From Pseudomonas sp. PSB18 (GTDB lineage: Bacteria > Pseudomonadota > Gammaproteobacteria > Pseudomonadales > Pseudomonadaceae), in NCBI RefSeq assembly GCF_014596565.1, contig NZ_NOIN01000007.1, forward strand, positions 124,001 through 188,000: a DNA stretch of 64,000 nt, in the 5' to 3' direction. Every line of letters starts with the position of its first letter. The first letter of the stretch is position 1. A model generated the notes under the pieces. The model made no database searches and was not told the origin of the DNA. It saw only the letters and a list, made by a program, of their open reading frames with translations. Position numbers and translations under genes: made by a program. Of this stretch, positions 17,130 through 27,752 are shown one piece after another.

Positions 17130-17141
17130 GGATGTCCGCTC

Positions 17142-18629
17142 TCAAAGGGTTGCGACGTGTTGTCGATAAGTTTCATAGGCTTGTTGGGCGGCCGCGACGT
17201 GTTCGGCGACCGGCCGGGTTTCGCTGGCCGGGTCGAGCTTGACGCAACGCTCGCAGAGTTCGGCCAGGCTTTGTTGCGATCCCGAATGACACCATGCCGC
17301 CTGGATCGCCGCGCCCAGGGCAGCCGCTTCGCTCTGTTCAGTGCAGATGACCGTGGTGTTCATGATGTCCGCAACGATCTGCCGCCATACCGGGCTCTTC
17401 GAGCCGCCGCCGATCAGGCGGATGCTCCGCGCCTCAAGCCCTGTGGCACGCAGCAGGTCGAGGCCATAGCGCAAGCCGAAGGTGGTGCCTTCGACCACAG
17501 CCCGGCACAGGTTGGCCCGGTTCAGGTTAGTGGTTGTCAGGCCCAGCAGGCTGGCGGTGGCATGGGGCAGGGCGGGGACCCGCTCCCCGTTGAGGAACGG
17601 CAGCATGCAGACCCCTTCGGCACCGATCGGGGCCTGGGCCACCAGGGTGTTGAAGGTCTCGATGTCCAGCTCGAACAGCTCGCGTATCGCACTGGTGGCA
17701 TTGGTCAGGTTCATGGTGCAGATCAGCGGCAGCCAGCCACCACTGGATGAGCAAAAAGTCGCCACCGAGGCCTCGGGGCTGATCGCGGGCTCACTGGCAT
17801 AGGCATAGACCGTGCCGGAGGAACCGAGGCTCATGGTGATCACGCCGGGCTGGATATTGCCGGTGCCGATGGCGCCCATCATGTTGTCGCCGCCGCCGCT
17901 TGCCACGATGGCGGCGGGGTTGATGCCCAGGCGCGCGGCAATGGCCGGCAGGACCCGTCCGACCGGCTGATGGGCCTCGATCAGTTCCGGCAACGCCGAT
18001 TGCAATCGGCCGCTGGGGTCGATGTGTTGCAGCAGCTGCAGGTCCCATTGACGGGTACGCACGTTGAAATAGCCGGTGCCCGAGGCATCGCCGTATTCGC
18101 TGCAGTGACGGCCGGTGAGCCAGTGGTTCAGGAAGTCGTGGGGCAACAGGATATGAGCGATGCGAGCGAAAATCTGCGGATGGTGTTCCCGGGTCCATAA
18201 CAGCTTGGAAACCGTGTAGCCGGGGGCGATGACCACACCGAGACGCTCCAGGGCGCCACTTTCGCCGCCCAGGTGCATCAGCAACTGTTCGTTTTGCGGA
18301 GCGCTTTCGGTGTCGCACCAGAGCTTGGCAGGGCGCAGCACCTGATCCTGGTCATCGAGCAACACCAGACCATGTTGCTGGCCGGAGACGCCAATACCCA
18401 GAATCGCCTGGCCATCGACACCGGCGTCGGCCAAGGCCTGGTGAGTGGCCTGGGTGAATGCATCGATCCATTGGCCGGTGTCTTGTTCTCGCCGGCCATT
18501 GGCACCGCTGATCATGGTGTGGGCCGCGGCGCCCTGGCCCAGGACCTGGCCGCTGTTCGCATCCAGGATCAAGGCCTTGGTGCCTTGGGTGCCGCAGTCG
18601 ATGCCCAGGAACAACTGTTGATTTGCCAT
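17142..18629 (-). CDS. mtlY: Xylulokinase MtlY
   Basis: A 495-residue FGGY-family kinase. The ATP-binding N-terminal motif is LGIDCGTQGTKALILD; GVSGQQHGLVLLD and the C-terminal RLIGGGSKSPVWRQIVADI are typical of xylulokinase. It phosphorylates D-xylulose, which MtlD can make from arabitol. ATG 18629 (protein begins MANQQ) is preferred to 18659 because it matches the family start and has GAGGGT upstream. It is separated from mtlD by an inverted-repeat element. Confidence 0.9.
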   Translation of the reverse strand: MANQQLFLGIDCGTQGTKALILDANSGQVLGQGAAAHTMISGANGRREQDTGQWIDAFTQATHQALADAGVDGQAILGIGVSGQQHGLVLLDDQDQVLRPAKLWCDTESAPQNEQLLMHLGGESGALERLGVVIAPGYTVSKLLWTREHHPQIFARIAHILLPHDFLNHWLTGRHCSEYGDASGTGYFNVRTRQWDLQLLQHIDPSGRLQSALPELIEAHQPVGRVLPAIAARLGINPAAIVASGGGDNMMGAIGTGNIQPGVITMSLGSSGTVYAYASEPAISPEASVATFCSSSGGWLPLICTMNLTNATSAIRELFELDIETFNTLVAQAPIGAEGVCMLPFLNGERVPALPHATASLLGLTTTNLNRANLCRAVVEGTTFGLRYGLDLLRATGLEARSIRLIGGGSKSPVWRQIVADIMNTTVICTEQSEAAALGAAIQAAWCHSGSQQSLAELCERCVKLDPASETRPVAEHVAAAQQAYETYRQHVATL

Positions 18630-18651
18630 AGAAACCCTCGTGTGACAGATC

Positions 18652-18755
18652 GTTCCCACGCTCTGCGTGGGGATGCCTAAACGGACGCTCCGCGTTCGGC
18701 TTTTGGGGCGCGGAGCGTCCCTGGCTGCGTTCCCACGCAGAGCGTGGGAACGATC
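18652..18755. repeat. Long inverted repeat between mtlD and mtlY
   Basis: TCGTTCCCACGCTCTGCGTG at the left and its inverse CACGCAGAGCGTGGGAACGA at the right enclose a second inverted pair (GGACGCTCCGCG / CGCGGAGCGTCC). The 104 bp can fold into one long hairpin. This is a repeat family distinct from the REPINs. Confidence 0.85.
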
Positions 18756-18764
18756 AATGCGAAC

Positions 18765-20240
18765 CTAACCCTCCAGCACCCGCTCAAGTGTCCGGGTCAC
18801 CCCGTGCTCACGCAAGCTGTTGCAGCACCATTCGAAGGCCGCGACGAACTCCGCCGAGCGCGGGATTGCCGTGCCGAAAATCTCCTCGACCTCCAGCATC
18901 CGCTGGGTCACCAGCGCATCGTCGGCCACCAGTGCCTGGCAGAATGCCGCCCGCGGATCTGGAATCGCGTAGCTCACGCCGTTCTCGTCCACTCCCTTGA
19001 GGTACACGGCCCAGGCCGCGACCACCAGCGCCGCGCGCCGGGTTTCGCCGCCGTCGGCGATCAGGCGGTTGATGGTCGGTACGGTGAATTTCGGAAACTT
19101 CGACGAACCGTCCGAGCATACCCGTTCCAACTGATCGGCGATGGCCTGGTTGGAAAAGCGCTTCACCAGGGTGTTCTTGTAGTCGCCCAGGTCGATGCCC
19201 GGCACGGGGGCCAGTTGCGGCGTCACGTCCAGGTCCATATAGGCACGGATGTAACGCACGAACAACGGGTCGTTCATGGTTTCATGGACGAAGCGATAGC
19301 CCTTGAGGAAACCCAGGTAGGTCAAGGCCAGATGACTGCCGTTGAGCAGCTTGATCTTCATTTCTTCGTAGGGAGAAACGTCATCGGTGAACTGCACGCC
19401 GACCTTTTCCCAGGCCGGGCGGCCGTTGACGAATTTGTCTTCCAGTACCCATTGCACGAACGGCTCGCAGACCACCGGCCAGGCATCGTCGATCCCATGT
19501 TCGTCGTGCAATTGCAGGCGATGGGCGACGCTGGTCATGGGGGTGATGCGGTCGACCATGGCATTGGGAAAGCTCACGTTGCGGTCGATCCACTGCGCCA
19601 GTTCGGCGTCATGCAGCGTGGCGAAGGCCAGCAGCGCCTTGCGGGTTACTGCGCCGTTGTGCGGCAGGTTATCGCAGGACATCAGCGTAAACGCCGGCGT
19701 CCCGGCGGCGCGGCGCTTGGCCAGTGCGGCGCAGAGGAAGCCGAACACGGTGGTCGGGGTGTCCGGGTGGGCCAGGTCGTGCTGGATCTGCGGCAGATGG
19801 GCCATGAACTCGCCGTTGCTGTCGTCGATGCAATAGCCGCCCTCGGTAACCGTCAGCGAAACGATGCGGATCTGCGGGTCCGCCAGTTTGTCGATCAGTA
19901 CCTGGGCGCCGTCTTCGGCCAGCAACATGTCGTTGATGGCGCCAATCACGCGGACTTCGGTGTCGTCGTTGTCGCCCAGTTCGTACAAGGTGAACAGATA
20001 ATCCTGGCCGGCCAGGTCATCCCGGGCGCGGCGGTCTTCGGCCCGTAGCCCCACACCGCAGATGGCCCAGTCCAGGTCGGCGCCGGTGTTCATCAGCGCA
20101 TCGGTGTAGTAAGCCTGGTGAGCCCGGTGGAAGCCACCGACGCCGATGTGGGCGATGCCCTGGCGGATATCGCCCAGGGGATAGGCGGGCAGGGCGACTT
20201 CCGGCTTGAGGTTATGCAGGTTTTGGCGGTTGAGTTTCAT
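18765..20240 (-). CDS. mtlD: Mannitol/polyol 2-dehydrogenase MtlD
   Basis: A 491-residue long-chain, zinc-independent polyol dehydrogenase. The NAD motif is HIGVGGFHRAHQAYYTD (residues about 31-47); KIKLLNGSHLALTYLG carries the catalytic Lys and the conserved Asn-Gly-x-His. It oxidises mannitol to fructose and, in the P. fluorescens enzyme, also arabitol and sorbitol. Length and sequence fit MtlD of P. fluorescens. ATG 20240 is chosen over the GTG one codon upstream. It follows mtlK by 15 bp. Confidence 0.93.
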   Translation of the reverse strand: MKLNRQNLHNLKPEVALPAYPLGDIRQGIAHIGVGGFHRAHQAYYTDALMNTGADLDWAICGVGLRAEDRRARDDLAGQDYLFTLYELGDNDDTEVRVIGAINDMLLAEDGAQVLIDKLADPQIRIVSLTVTEGGYCIDDSNGEFMAHLPQIQHDLAHPDTPTTVFGFLCAALAKRRAAGTPAFTLMSCDNLPHNGAVTRKALLAFATLHDAELAQWIDRNVSFPNAMVDRITPMTSVAHRLQLHDEHGIDDAWPVVCEPFVQWVLEDKFVNGRPAWEKVGVQFTDDVSPYEEMKIKLLNGSHLALTYLGFLKGYRFVHETMNDPLFVRYIRAYMDLDVTPQLAPVPGIDLGDYKNTLVKRFSNQAIADQLERVCSDGSSKFPKFTVPTINRLIADGGETRRAALVVAAWAVYLKGVDENGVSYAIPDPRAAFCQALVADDALVTQRMLEVEEIFGTAIPRSAEFVAAFEWCCNSLREHGVTRTLERVLEG

Positions 20241-20255
20241 CACGGGTCTCGGTAA

Positions 20256-21359
<1,104 letters not shown>

Positions 21360-21398
21360 GATGATGGGCCTCCACGTCTGATTAGGGTGTAGGGCGCG

Positions 21399-22229
21399 TT
21401 ACTTCACGGCGCCAAAGGACAAGCCGCGGACCAATTGCTTCTGGCTGATCCAGCCGAAGATCAGGATCGGCGCACAGGCCAGGGTCGAGACAGCGGACAA
21501 TTTGGCCCAGAACAGACCTTCGGGGCTTGAGTAGGAAGCGATCAGGGCTGTCAGCGGCGCGGCTTTGGACGAGGTGAGGTTCAGCGACCAGAAGGCTTCG
21601 TTCCAGCACAGGATCAGCGACAGCAGCACAGTGGAGGCCAGGCCGCCCTTGGCAATCGGCAGCAGCACGCGAACCATCTCCTGCCACAGGGTGGCACCGT
21701 CCAGGCGCGCGGCTTCAAGGATGTCCCGGGGAATGTCCTTGAAGTAGGTGTAAATCATCCAGACCACGATCGGCAGGTTGATCAGTGTGTAGATGATGAT
21801 CAACGCAATGCGGGTATCCAGCAGGCCAAAGCTCTTGGCCAGCAGGTAGATCGGCATCAGTACGCCCACCGGCGGCAGCATCTTGGTGGAGAGCATCCAC
21901 AGCAAGGTGCCCTTGGTGCGCTGGGTTTCATAGAACGCCATGGAGTAGGCCGCCGGTACCGCGATCAGCAGGCACAGGGCAGTGGCGCTGAAGGAAATCA
22001 CCACGGAGTTCCAGGCGAAAGTGAAGTAGTCGCTGCGTTCGTTGATGTGCAGGTAGTTCTCCAGCGTCGGCGTGAAAATGAATTGCGGCGGCGTGGCGAA
22101 TGCGTCGATTTCGGTCTTGAAGCTGGTCAGCACCATCCAGAAGATCGGGAAGAAGATCAGGATCGCGATGGCCCAGGCCAGCGTGCCCAGCAACAGGCTT
22201 TGCAGCCGACGGGATTGTTGAAGTGTCAT
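21399..22229 (-). CDS. mtlG: Polyol ABC transporter permease MtlG
   Basis: A 276-residue inner-membrane permease with six predicted helices. The coupling motif that contacts MtlK is ILEAARLDGATLWQEMVRVLLP, the EAA loop of binding-protein-dependent permeases. N-terminal sequence and position after mtlF match the MalG-like subunit of polyol transporters. It begins 10 bp after the mtlF stop, so translation is probably coupled. Confidence 0.92.
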   Translation of the reverse strand: MTLQQSRRLQSLLLGTLAWAIAILIFFPIFWMVLTSFKTEIDAFATPPQFIFTPTLENYLHINERSDYFTFAWNSVVISFSATALCLLIAVPAAYSMAFYETQRTKGTLLWMLSTKMLPPVGVLMPIYLLAKSFGLLDTRIALIIIYTLINLPIVVWMIYTYFKDIPRDILEAARLDGATLWQEMVRVLLPIAKGGLASTVLLSLILCWNEAFWSLNLTSSKAAPLTALIASYSSPEGLFWAKLSAVSTLACAPILIFGWISQKQLVRGLSFGAVK

Positions 22230-22239
22230 GGCGGCGGCC

Positions 22240-23172
22240 TCAGTTCTTGTCAGTGAGGTTTTTGCCGATCATCCGCACCAGGAGGATGGCGGCGATGTTG
22301 GCAATCACTACAGCTATCAGGCCACCGGCCGAAGCCATGCCGACGTCGAACTGCACCAGCGCCTGGTTGTAGATCAGGTAGGCGAGGTTGGTCGAGGCGT
22401 AGCCGGGGCCGCCGTTGGTGGTGGTGAAGATCTCGGCGAACACCGACAACAGGAAAATGGTTTCGATCATCACCACGACGGCAATCGGCCGGGCCAGGTG
22501 CGGCAGGGTCAAGTGCCAGAAAATCGCGATCGGGCCGGCGCCGTCCAGGCGGGCGGCTTCTTTCTGCTCCTGGTCGAGGGACTGCATGGCCGTCATCAGG
22601 ATCAGAATCGCGAAGGGCAGCCACTGCCAGCTGACAATGATGATGATCGACAGCAGCGGGTAGTGGGCCAGCCAGTCCACCGGTTGCGCGCCAAACAGTT
22701 TCCACACCGAAGCGAGGATCCCCGAGACCGGGTGGAAAATCAGGTTCTTCCAGATCAGTGCGCCCACGGTAGGCATGATGAAGAACGGCGAGATCAACAG
22801 AACCCGGACGATGCCGCGGCCAAAGAACTCGCTGGCCTCCAGCAATGCGCTGATCAACACCCCGAACACGATACTGATGAGCAGCACGCTGCCCACCAGC
22901 AACAAAGTATTGGTGGCACCGGGCATGAAGCCAGAATCGGTGAGGAAATACGTGAAGTTCTCCAGCCCGACGAACTCGTTCTCACCGGGGTAGAGCAGGT
23001 TGTAGCGGATCATCGAGAAGTAGACGGTCATGCCCAGGGGCACGATCATCCACAACAGCAACAAGGCTACCGATGGACTGACCAGAAACCAGCCGGGGTT
23101 CGCCAGGCGGAGCTTGCGCGTCGGTGCGGCAAGTTCGAGCGGCGCTTTGGCAGTTGTCGTTGAAGTATTCAT
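22240..23172 (-). CDS. mtlF: Polyol ABC transporter permease MtlF
   Basis: A 310-residue MalF-like inner-membrane permease. About 35 cytoplasmic residues precede TM1 (WFLVSPSVALLLLWMIVPLG), and the EAA loop is KEAARLDGAGPIAIFWHLTLP. It pairs with MtlG to form the polyol channel. A REPIN separates it from mtlE, the usual place where binding-protein expression is uncoupled from that of the membrane subunits. Confidence 0.92.
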   Translation of the reverse strand: MNTSTTTAKAPLELAAPTRKLRLANPGWFLVSPSVALLLLWMIVPLGMTVYFSMIRYNLLYPGENEFVGLENFTYFLTDSGFMPGATNTLLLVGSVLLISIVFGVLISALLEASEFFGRGIVRVLLISPFFIMPTVGALIWKNLIFHPVSGILASVWKLFGAQPVDWLAHYPLLSIIIIVSWQWLPFAILILMTAMQSLDQEQKEAARLDGAGPIAIFWHLTLPHLARPIAVVVMIETIFLLSVFAEIFTTTNGGPGYASTNLAYLIYNQALVQFDVGMASAGGLIAVVIANIAAILLVRMIGKNLTDKN

Positions 23173-23228
23173 GGCATTGAACCGTTTTGTGCGGGCCTAT
23201 GAAGAACCCGGAATTCGGGAGCAATTCC

Positions 23229-23320
23229 TTGTGGGAGCGAGCCTGCTCGCGATAGCGTCCTGACCGTCGACATCGAAGTGGCTGTCACACCGTCATCGCG
23301 AGCAGGCTCGCTCCCACACT
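23229..23320. repeat. REPIN between mtlE and mtlF
   Basis: A complete inverted REP pair in the 178-bp gap inside the operon. On the transcript it would form a stable hairpin directly after mtlE. Confidence 0.9.
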
Positions 23321-23350
23321 GGATCTCCTACAGAAATGGAAGCGGCGCGG

Positions 23351-24661
23351 TTACTTGGGATACCCGGCGCGCTTCATTTCGCGCTCGGTGGTGGACTGCG
23401 CGGCGGTCAACGCCTGGTCCACGCTCTGCTGACCGGTCAGCGCGCCCGAGAAGAACTTGCCCACCTGGGTGCCGATGGCCTGGAACTCGGGAATGGTCAC
23501 CAACTGGATACCGATATAAGGCACCGGCTTGAGGGTCGGCGCTTTCGGGTCCGCGACTTTCAGCGACTCCAGCGTGACCTTGGCGAACGGCGCGGCTTTC
23601 ATGTATTCGTCGCTGTAGGTCGAGGTGCGGGTGCCTGGCGGTACGTTGGCGATGCCATCGGTCTTGGCGACCAGTTGGCTGTATTCCTTGGAGGTCGCCC
23701 AACTGGTAAAGACCTTGGCGGCATCCTTGGCCTTGGAGCTGGTCGGGATTGCCAGTGACCAGGAGTACAGCCAAGAGGTGCCCTTATCGGTTTTTTCGTG
23801 GGGAGCGAAGGTGAAGCCGACGTGATCGGACACCTTGCTCTGGGTCTTATCGGTCACGAACGAGCCGGCGACGCTGGCATCGACCCAGATCGCGCACTTG
23901 CCGCTGTTGAACAGGGCCAGGTTCTCGTTGAAGCCGTTGCTCGACGCACCTGGAGGACCGGACTTCTTCATGTTGTCGACGTAGAAGGTCAGTGCGTCTT
24001 TCCACTCGGGACCATTGAATTGCGGTTGCCACTTCTCATCGAACCAGCGCGCACCGTAGCCGTTGGCCAGGGTGGTGATCAGCGCCATGTTCTCGCCCCA
24101 ACCGGCTTTGCCCCGCAGGCAAAGGCCATATTGTTCCTTGCTCTTGTCGGTGAGTTTTTCCGCAAACTCACCGATCTGGGTCCAGGTCGGGTGTTCGGGC
24201 ATGGTCAGCCCGGCGTCCTTGAACAAGTCGGTGCGGTAATAAGTGATCGAGCTTTCGGCATAGAACGGCAGGGCATACAGCGAGCCCTTGACGGACAGGC
24301 CGTCACGCACGGAAGGGAATACGTCGTCCAGGTCGTAGGAGGCCGGCAGGTCCTTCATCGGCTCCAGCCAACCCTTGGCACCCCAGAGTGCAGCTTCGTA
24401 CATGCCAATGGTCAGCACATCGAACTGTCCACCCTGGGTGGCGATGTCGGTGGTCAAGCGTTGGCGCAGGACGTTTTCTTCGAGCACCACCCAATTCAGC
24501 TTGATGTCCGGATGCTCCGACTCGAAGGTTTTCGAGAGCTTCTGCATGCGGATCATGTCGCTGTTGTTGACAGTGGCAATGGTAAGGGTTTGTGCGCCGA
24601 AACTGACGCTGCTGAGGGTCATGCAGGTGGAGACAAGCAGAGCTTTTACCGAAGGTTTCAT
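23351..24661 (-). CDS. mtlE: Polyol-binding protein MtlE
   Basis: 436 residues with a signal peptide (MKPSVKALLVSTCMTLSSVSFGA), a family-1 extracellular solute-binding protein. TIATVNNSDMIRMQKLSKTFESEHPDIKLNWV is the typical first lobe, and TSWLYSWSLAIPTSSK lies in the hinge region. It captures mannitol, and probably sorbitol and arabitol, in the periplasm for MtlFGK. AAGGAG lies just before the ATG. It is the first gene of the mtl operon, consistent with high expression. Confidence 0.92.
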   Translation of the reverse strand: MKPSVKALLVSTCMTLSSVSFGAQTLTIATVNNSDMIRMQKLSKTFESEHPDIKLNWVVLEENVLRQRLTTDIATQGGQFDVLTIGMYEAALWGAKGWLEPMKDLPASYDLDDVFPSVRDGLSVKGSLYALPFYAESSITYYRTDLFKDAGLTMPEHPTWTQIGEFAEKLTDKSKEQYGLCLRGKAGWGENMALITTLANGYGARWFDEKWQPQFNGPEWKDALTFYVDNMKKSGPPGASSNGFNENLALFNSGKCAIWVDASVAGSFVTDKTQSKVSDHVGFTFAPHEKTDKGTSWLYSWSLAIPTSSKAKDAAKVFTSWATSKEYSQLVAKTDGIANVPPGTRTSTYSDEYMKAAPFAKVTLESLKVADPKAPTLKPVPYIGIQLVTIPEFQAIGTQVGKFFSGALTGQQSVDQALTAAQSTTEREMKRAGYPK

Positions 24662-24784
24662 CGCGCACTCCTTTTCCGTGCCGGAAGGCGGCGGAAGGAC
24701 AGTTATTGTTTTTTGTCTTCCGGATGAAGGGAAGAATGTGCGCTGATTACAGCCTTCAATGGCCGGCGTGACAAATCATCCGTC

Positions 24785-24813
24785 GCACTGGTGCTGATAC
24801 TTTTTTGCACTGG
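24785..24813 (-). promoter_or_regulatory. Direct repeat, candidate MtlR binding site
   Basis: CCAGTGC on the minus strand occurs twice, 22 bp apart (24807-24813 and 24785-24791), two helical turns, 125-150 bp before the mtlE start. AraC-family activators usually bind direct repeats with this spacing. Confidence 0.4.
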
Positions 24814-24840
24814 ACGAAGATGGTTGGTGAAAGTATTACC

Positions 24841-24967
24841 TGTGGCGAGGGGATTTATCCCCGCTGGGCTGCGAAGCGGCCCCAAATATCTCTGCCACCG
24901 CGGTGTATCAATTAGAACGCAAGGGGCCGCTTCGCGACCCAGCGGGGATAAATCCCCTCGCCACAGG
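24841..24967. repeat. Long inverted repeat, third repeat family
   Basis: The arms TGTGGCGAGGGGATTTATCC and GGATAAATCCCCTCGCCACA are exact inverses, continued by a less perfect CGCTGGG...CCCAGCG and GCGAAGCGGCCCC...GGGGCCGCTTCGC. About 40 bp of loop separates them. It lies just downstream of mtlR and may end its transcript. Confidence 0.85.
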
Positions 24968-24978
24968 GGAGCAAAGTG

Positions 24979-25884
24979 TCAGCCCTGGTTCTGCTCGGTC
25001 AACCGCTGCACCGCCAGCCGTCGGTAATGGGAAGGGGTCATGCCCTTGAGTTGCTGGAAGCGCCGGTTGAAGTTCGAAATGTTATTGAAGCCCGACTCGA
25101 AACAGACATCCGTAACCGGTTTGTCGCCGTCGGCCAGCAGTTCGCAGGATTTGCTGATGCGCAGGCGGTTGACGAATTCGATGAAGCAACGACCGGTGGC
25201 CTGTTTGAACACCCGGCTGAAGTAGGTGGGTTTCATGCCCAGGTGCTCGGCGACTTCCTCCAGGGGCAGCTCCCGGGCGTAATGGGCGAAAATGTAGTCC
25301 ACGGCCCGGTTGGTACGGTCGATGCTGTGCTCATCGGTCATCTGCGAAGACGCGCCGCCGGAGAGCACCTGGTAATCATCCGTGGTCGCCAGCAACTCCA
25401 TCAGGATGAAAAAATACCCCAGGCGGCTCATGCCCTGAGAGTCGGCAATGCGCTGCATCAGGATCATTGCCTGGCGGATGGTGCGCTTGCAGCGGAATTC
25501 GATGCCGTAGCGGGCCCGTTCGAGCAGCGGCGCGATGGTCTTGAGTTCGGCAAATACCTGGTGTCCGCTGTCGAACAACTCGTCGGTGAAATTCACCAGC
25601 ATGTCGCGCTTGGGTACCACCTCGTCCTCGGCCACCTGGCTGATCCAGTTGTGGGGCAGGTTGGGGCCGGTGAGGAACAGGGTCTGGGGGTAGAAGTTGC
25701 CGATGTAATCGCCAATGAACACCTTGCCAGAACTGGCGACGATCAGGTGCAGCTCGTATTCCTTATGGAAATGCCAGCGCACCAGCGGGCAAGGAAAGCC
25801 ATGCTGGCGATAGATGATGGACAGTCCGTCATGGTCATCCATCAACTCGTAGGAAGGGTCGGTGACTCTTGCTGTTCGGGTCAT
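24979..25884 (-). CDS. mtlR: Mannitol regulon activator MtlR (AraC family)
   Basis: 301 residues. The N-terminal half is a cupin-like sensor domain (WHFHKEYELHLI, PHNWIS), and the C-terminal 100 residues carry two helix-turn-helix motifs (LPLEEVAEHLGMKPTYFSRVFK and VTDVCFESGFNNISNFNRRFQQLKG) with the AraC signature. It should activate mtlEFGKDYZ in response to polyols, as MtlR does in P. fluorescens. It lies directly upstream of mtlE on the same strand, separated by a 317-bp regulatory gap. Confidence 0.9.
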   Translation of the reverse strand: MTRTARVTDPSYELMDDHDGLSIIYRQHGFPCPLVRWHFHKEYELHLIVASSGKVFIGDYIGNFYPQTLFLTGPNLPHNWISQVAEDEVVPKRDMLVNFTDELFDSGHQVFAELKTIAPLLERARYGIEFRCKRTIRQAMILMQRIADSQGMSRLGYFFILMELLATTDDYQVLSGGASSQMTDEHSIDRTNRAVDYIFAHYARELPLEEVAEHLGMKPTYFSRVFKQATGRCFIEFVNRLRISKSCELLADGDKPVTDVCFESGFNNISNFNRRFQQLKGMTPSHYRRLAVQRLTEQNQG

Positions 25885-26000
25885 GGGCCTGCACTTTTAT
25901 TGTTATCGCCGCTGGATAATGCCCCCTTCGCCGGGCAGGTGCCAACCCCGAATAGTCGTCCGATGATCGTCCGGTGTGGTGCCATCAGTGATGCTGGCCG

Positions 26001-27302
26001 CTACACCGCCGCGTTGTTGCGGTGCTTTTCTTCAATCCACTGGGCCATGTATTGAGTGCTCTTGTGCTGGTGGTGGCGCAGCATGCTGCCGGTGAAATTG
26101 TCACGACGTCGTTGCGCCAGGTTGGCGCGGCACGCCTGGATACTTTCAATCAGCGCCGGAGCATGAATCTCTTTGCGGTAACGCTCCGCCAGCAGCGTCA
26201 GCCCGGCATCCCGGGCCTGGTTCCAGCGAGCGGGGTCGCTGTACAGCTGCACGGCGGCGCGGGCGATATCTTCGGCGCTCTGTCTGATATCCCCAGGCCA
26301 CGGCATCTCCCCCGACATGGCTTCGGCGCCGATGGGGGTCGTGACGCTTGGTGTGCCACAGAGCATGGCCTCGATCAGCTTGCCCTTGATGCCGGCGCCG
26401 AAACGCAACGGCGCCAGGCAGATGCGGGCCGACGACATCACCTGCAGGGCGTCCTCGGCCCAGTTCATGATATGGAATCCCTGGGCCGGATTGTGCAGCG
26501 CGGCAGCTTTCGGCGGGGTGTAGGCGCCGTACAGGTGCAGCTGCGCGCCCGGCAGTTGCTGGCGGATCAGCGGCCAGATGGCGTTCTTCATCCAGAGCAC
26601 GGCATCCCAGTTCGGCGCATGGCGGAAGTTGCCGATACTCAGGAAATGCGCCCGCTCTTCGAATGGCACCGGTGGAGTGGCCGGCAGGTCGATCATCAAC
26701 GGACACCAGAGCAGCAAGTTGCGGGGCACCTTGAATTGTTCCACCAACAGCTCGATCTCCACCTCGGACACCATCAGGTTCAGGTCGCTGCGGTACAAGG
26801 CGGCGATCTCGCGCTTGGCCATATCGGTGTCGGCCATCCGCTGGAACTCCTCGGGCAGGTCTGGCGCGAAAAGGTCGCTGAAGTCCTGGGAGGTGTCGTC
26901 AGCTTTCAAGCGGTCCTTAAGGCGCTGATGCCGGGCGTGCCGCAGGCTTTGCAAATCGGAGGTTTCCAGCACACGCAGGGCGTCGGGGCATTGTGTCTCG
27001 ACCCGCCAGCCGAATTGCTCTTCCATCATGAACTGGTCGAACAGGACGACGTCCGGCGCCAGCTCACTGACGAACACATCGAAACTGCTGTTATTGAGTT
27101 CGATGGGCACTTCGCGGATGCCCAGTTCGACCAGGTCCGCGCGGTTCTCCCCAGGCCTCGCCGGGCTGCTGAACGTGATGTCCCAGCCTTGCCCGAGGAA
27201 GGCTTCCAGGATCTGCATGATGTGTCCGCCCGCCGCCGATGAGCGCGGCTCGGGCCAGACATAACCGATGACCAGGACCTTGAGGGCGGAGGGATGAGAC
27301 AT
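26001..27302 (-). CDS. Glycosyltransferase (GT4-like)
   Basis: 433 residues, no signal peptide. A GT-B fold is suggested by the N-terminal KVLVIGYVWPEPRSSAAGGHIMQIL and by the C-terminal nucleotide-sugar part FLSIGNFRHAPNWDAVLWM ... LAPLRFGAGIKGKLIEAMLCGTPSVTTPIGAEAM, where the acidic E-x7-E region reads KLIEAMLCG. Donor and acceptor cannot be told. It stands between the mtl regulon and the signalling block, about 78 bp downstream of a response-regulator gene on the same strand, so the two may be co-transcribed. Confidence 0.78.
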   Translation of the reverse strand: MSHPSALKVLVIGYVWPEPRSSAAGGHIMQILEAFLGQGWDITFSSPARPGENRADLVELGIREVPIELNNSSFDVFVSELAPDVVLFDQFMMEEQFGWRVETQCPDALRVLETSDLQSLRHARHQRLKDRLKADDTSQDFSDLFAPDLPEEFQRMADTDMAKREIAALYRSDLNLMVSEVEIELLVEQFKVPRNLLLWCPLMIDLPATPPVPFEERAHFLSIGNFRHAPNWDAVLWMKNAIWPLIRQQLPGAQLHLYGAYTPPKAAALHNPAQGFHIMNWAEDALQVMSSARICLAPLRFGAGIKGKLIEAMLCGTPSVTTPIGAEAMSGEMPWPGDIRQSAEDIARAAVQLYSDPARWNQARDAGLTLLAERYRKEIHAPALIESIQACRANLAQRRRDNFTGSMLRHHQHKSTQYMAQWIEEKHRNNAAV

Positions 27303-27380
27303 GAGCAGGCATTTCCTTGGGATGGATCAGGCGCAGTCGGTGCGCGGGGGCGCCGATAGTGACCAAGAATCCGCTTGGGC

Positions 27381-27752
27381 TCAAGAAAGAATGCTTCTGA
27401 CCTTGTCGCGTAGCTGATCAATGGAAAAAGGCTTGCCGATCACCGCCATGCTGTCCGGCACGTCGATGCTTTCGGCATAGCCACTGGCGAACAGGACCGG
27501 CAGCCCAGGCCGTACCAGGCGGGCTTGCCTCGCCAGCTCGCGGCCGTCCATCACCGGCAGGCCTATGTCCGTCATCATCAGGTCGATCGGTTGATCCAGG
27601 TTGCGCAGATAGTCCAGCGCCTGCTCACAACCGTCCGCCTCGAGCACCTTATATTCCAGTTCTTCCAGTACATCGACGATCAACATGCGGACGATATCGT
27701 CGTCTTCGACTACCAGAACGTTGGCGGCAGTGACTGGGGCGGCGGTGGACAT
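27381..27752 (-). CDS. Single-domain response regulator
   Basis: 123 residues forming one receiver domain and nothing else. The acidic pocket is VVEDDD (residues 15-19), the phospho-acceptor D62 is in MMTDIGLPVMDG, and the conserved Lys is in VIGKPFS. It resembles the FixJ/CheY-like receivers attached to hybrid kinases (FASGYAES). A longer frame runs to 27866, but ATG 27752 removes a non-homologous extension. It is divergent from the hybrid-kinase operon at 28009 and probably takes phosphate from that or another local kinase. Confidence 0.85.
   Translation of the reverse strand: MSTAAPVTAANVLVVEDDDIVRMLIVDVLEELEYKVLEADGCEQALDYLRNLDQPIDLMMTDIGLPVMDGRELARQARLVRPGLPVLFASGYAESIDVPDSMAVIGKPFSIDQLRDKVRSILS

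Larger units (their letters stand above)
24662..24978. other. mtl promoter region
   Basis: A 317-bp gap between mtlE and mtlR (both leftward). It contains a direct repeat at 24785-24813 and a long inverted repeat at 24841-24967. The mtlE promoter should lie between 24662 and 24785; I could not place -35/-10 boxes with confidence. Confidence 0.5.
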
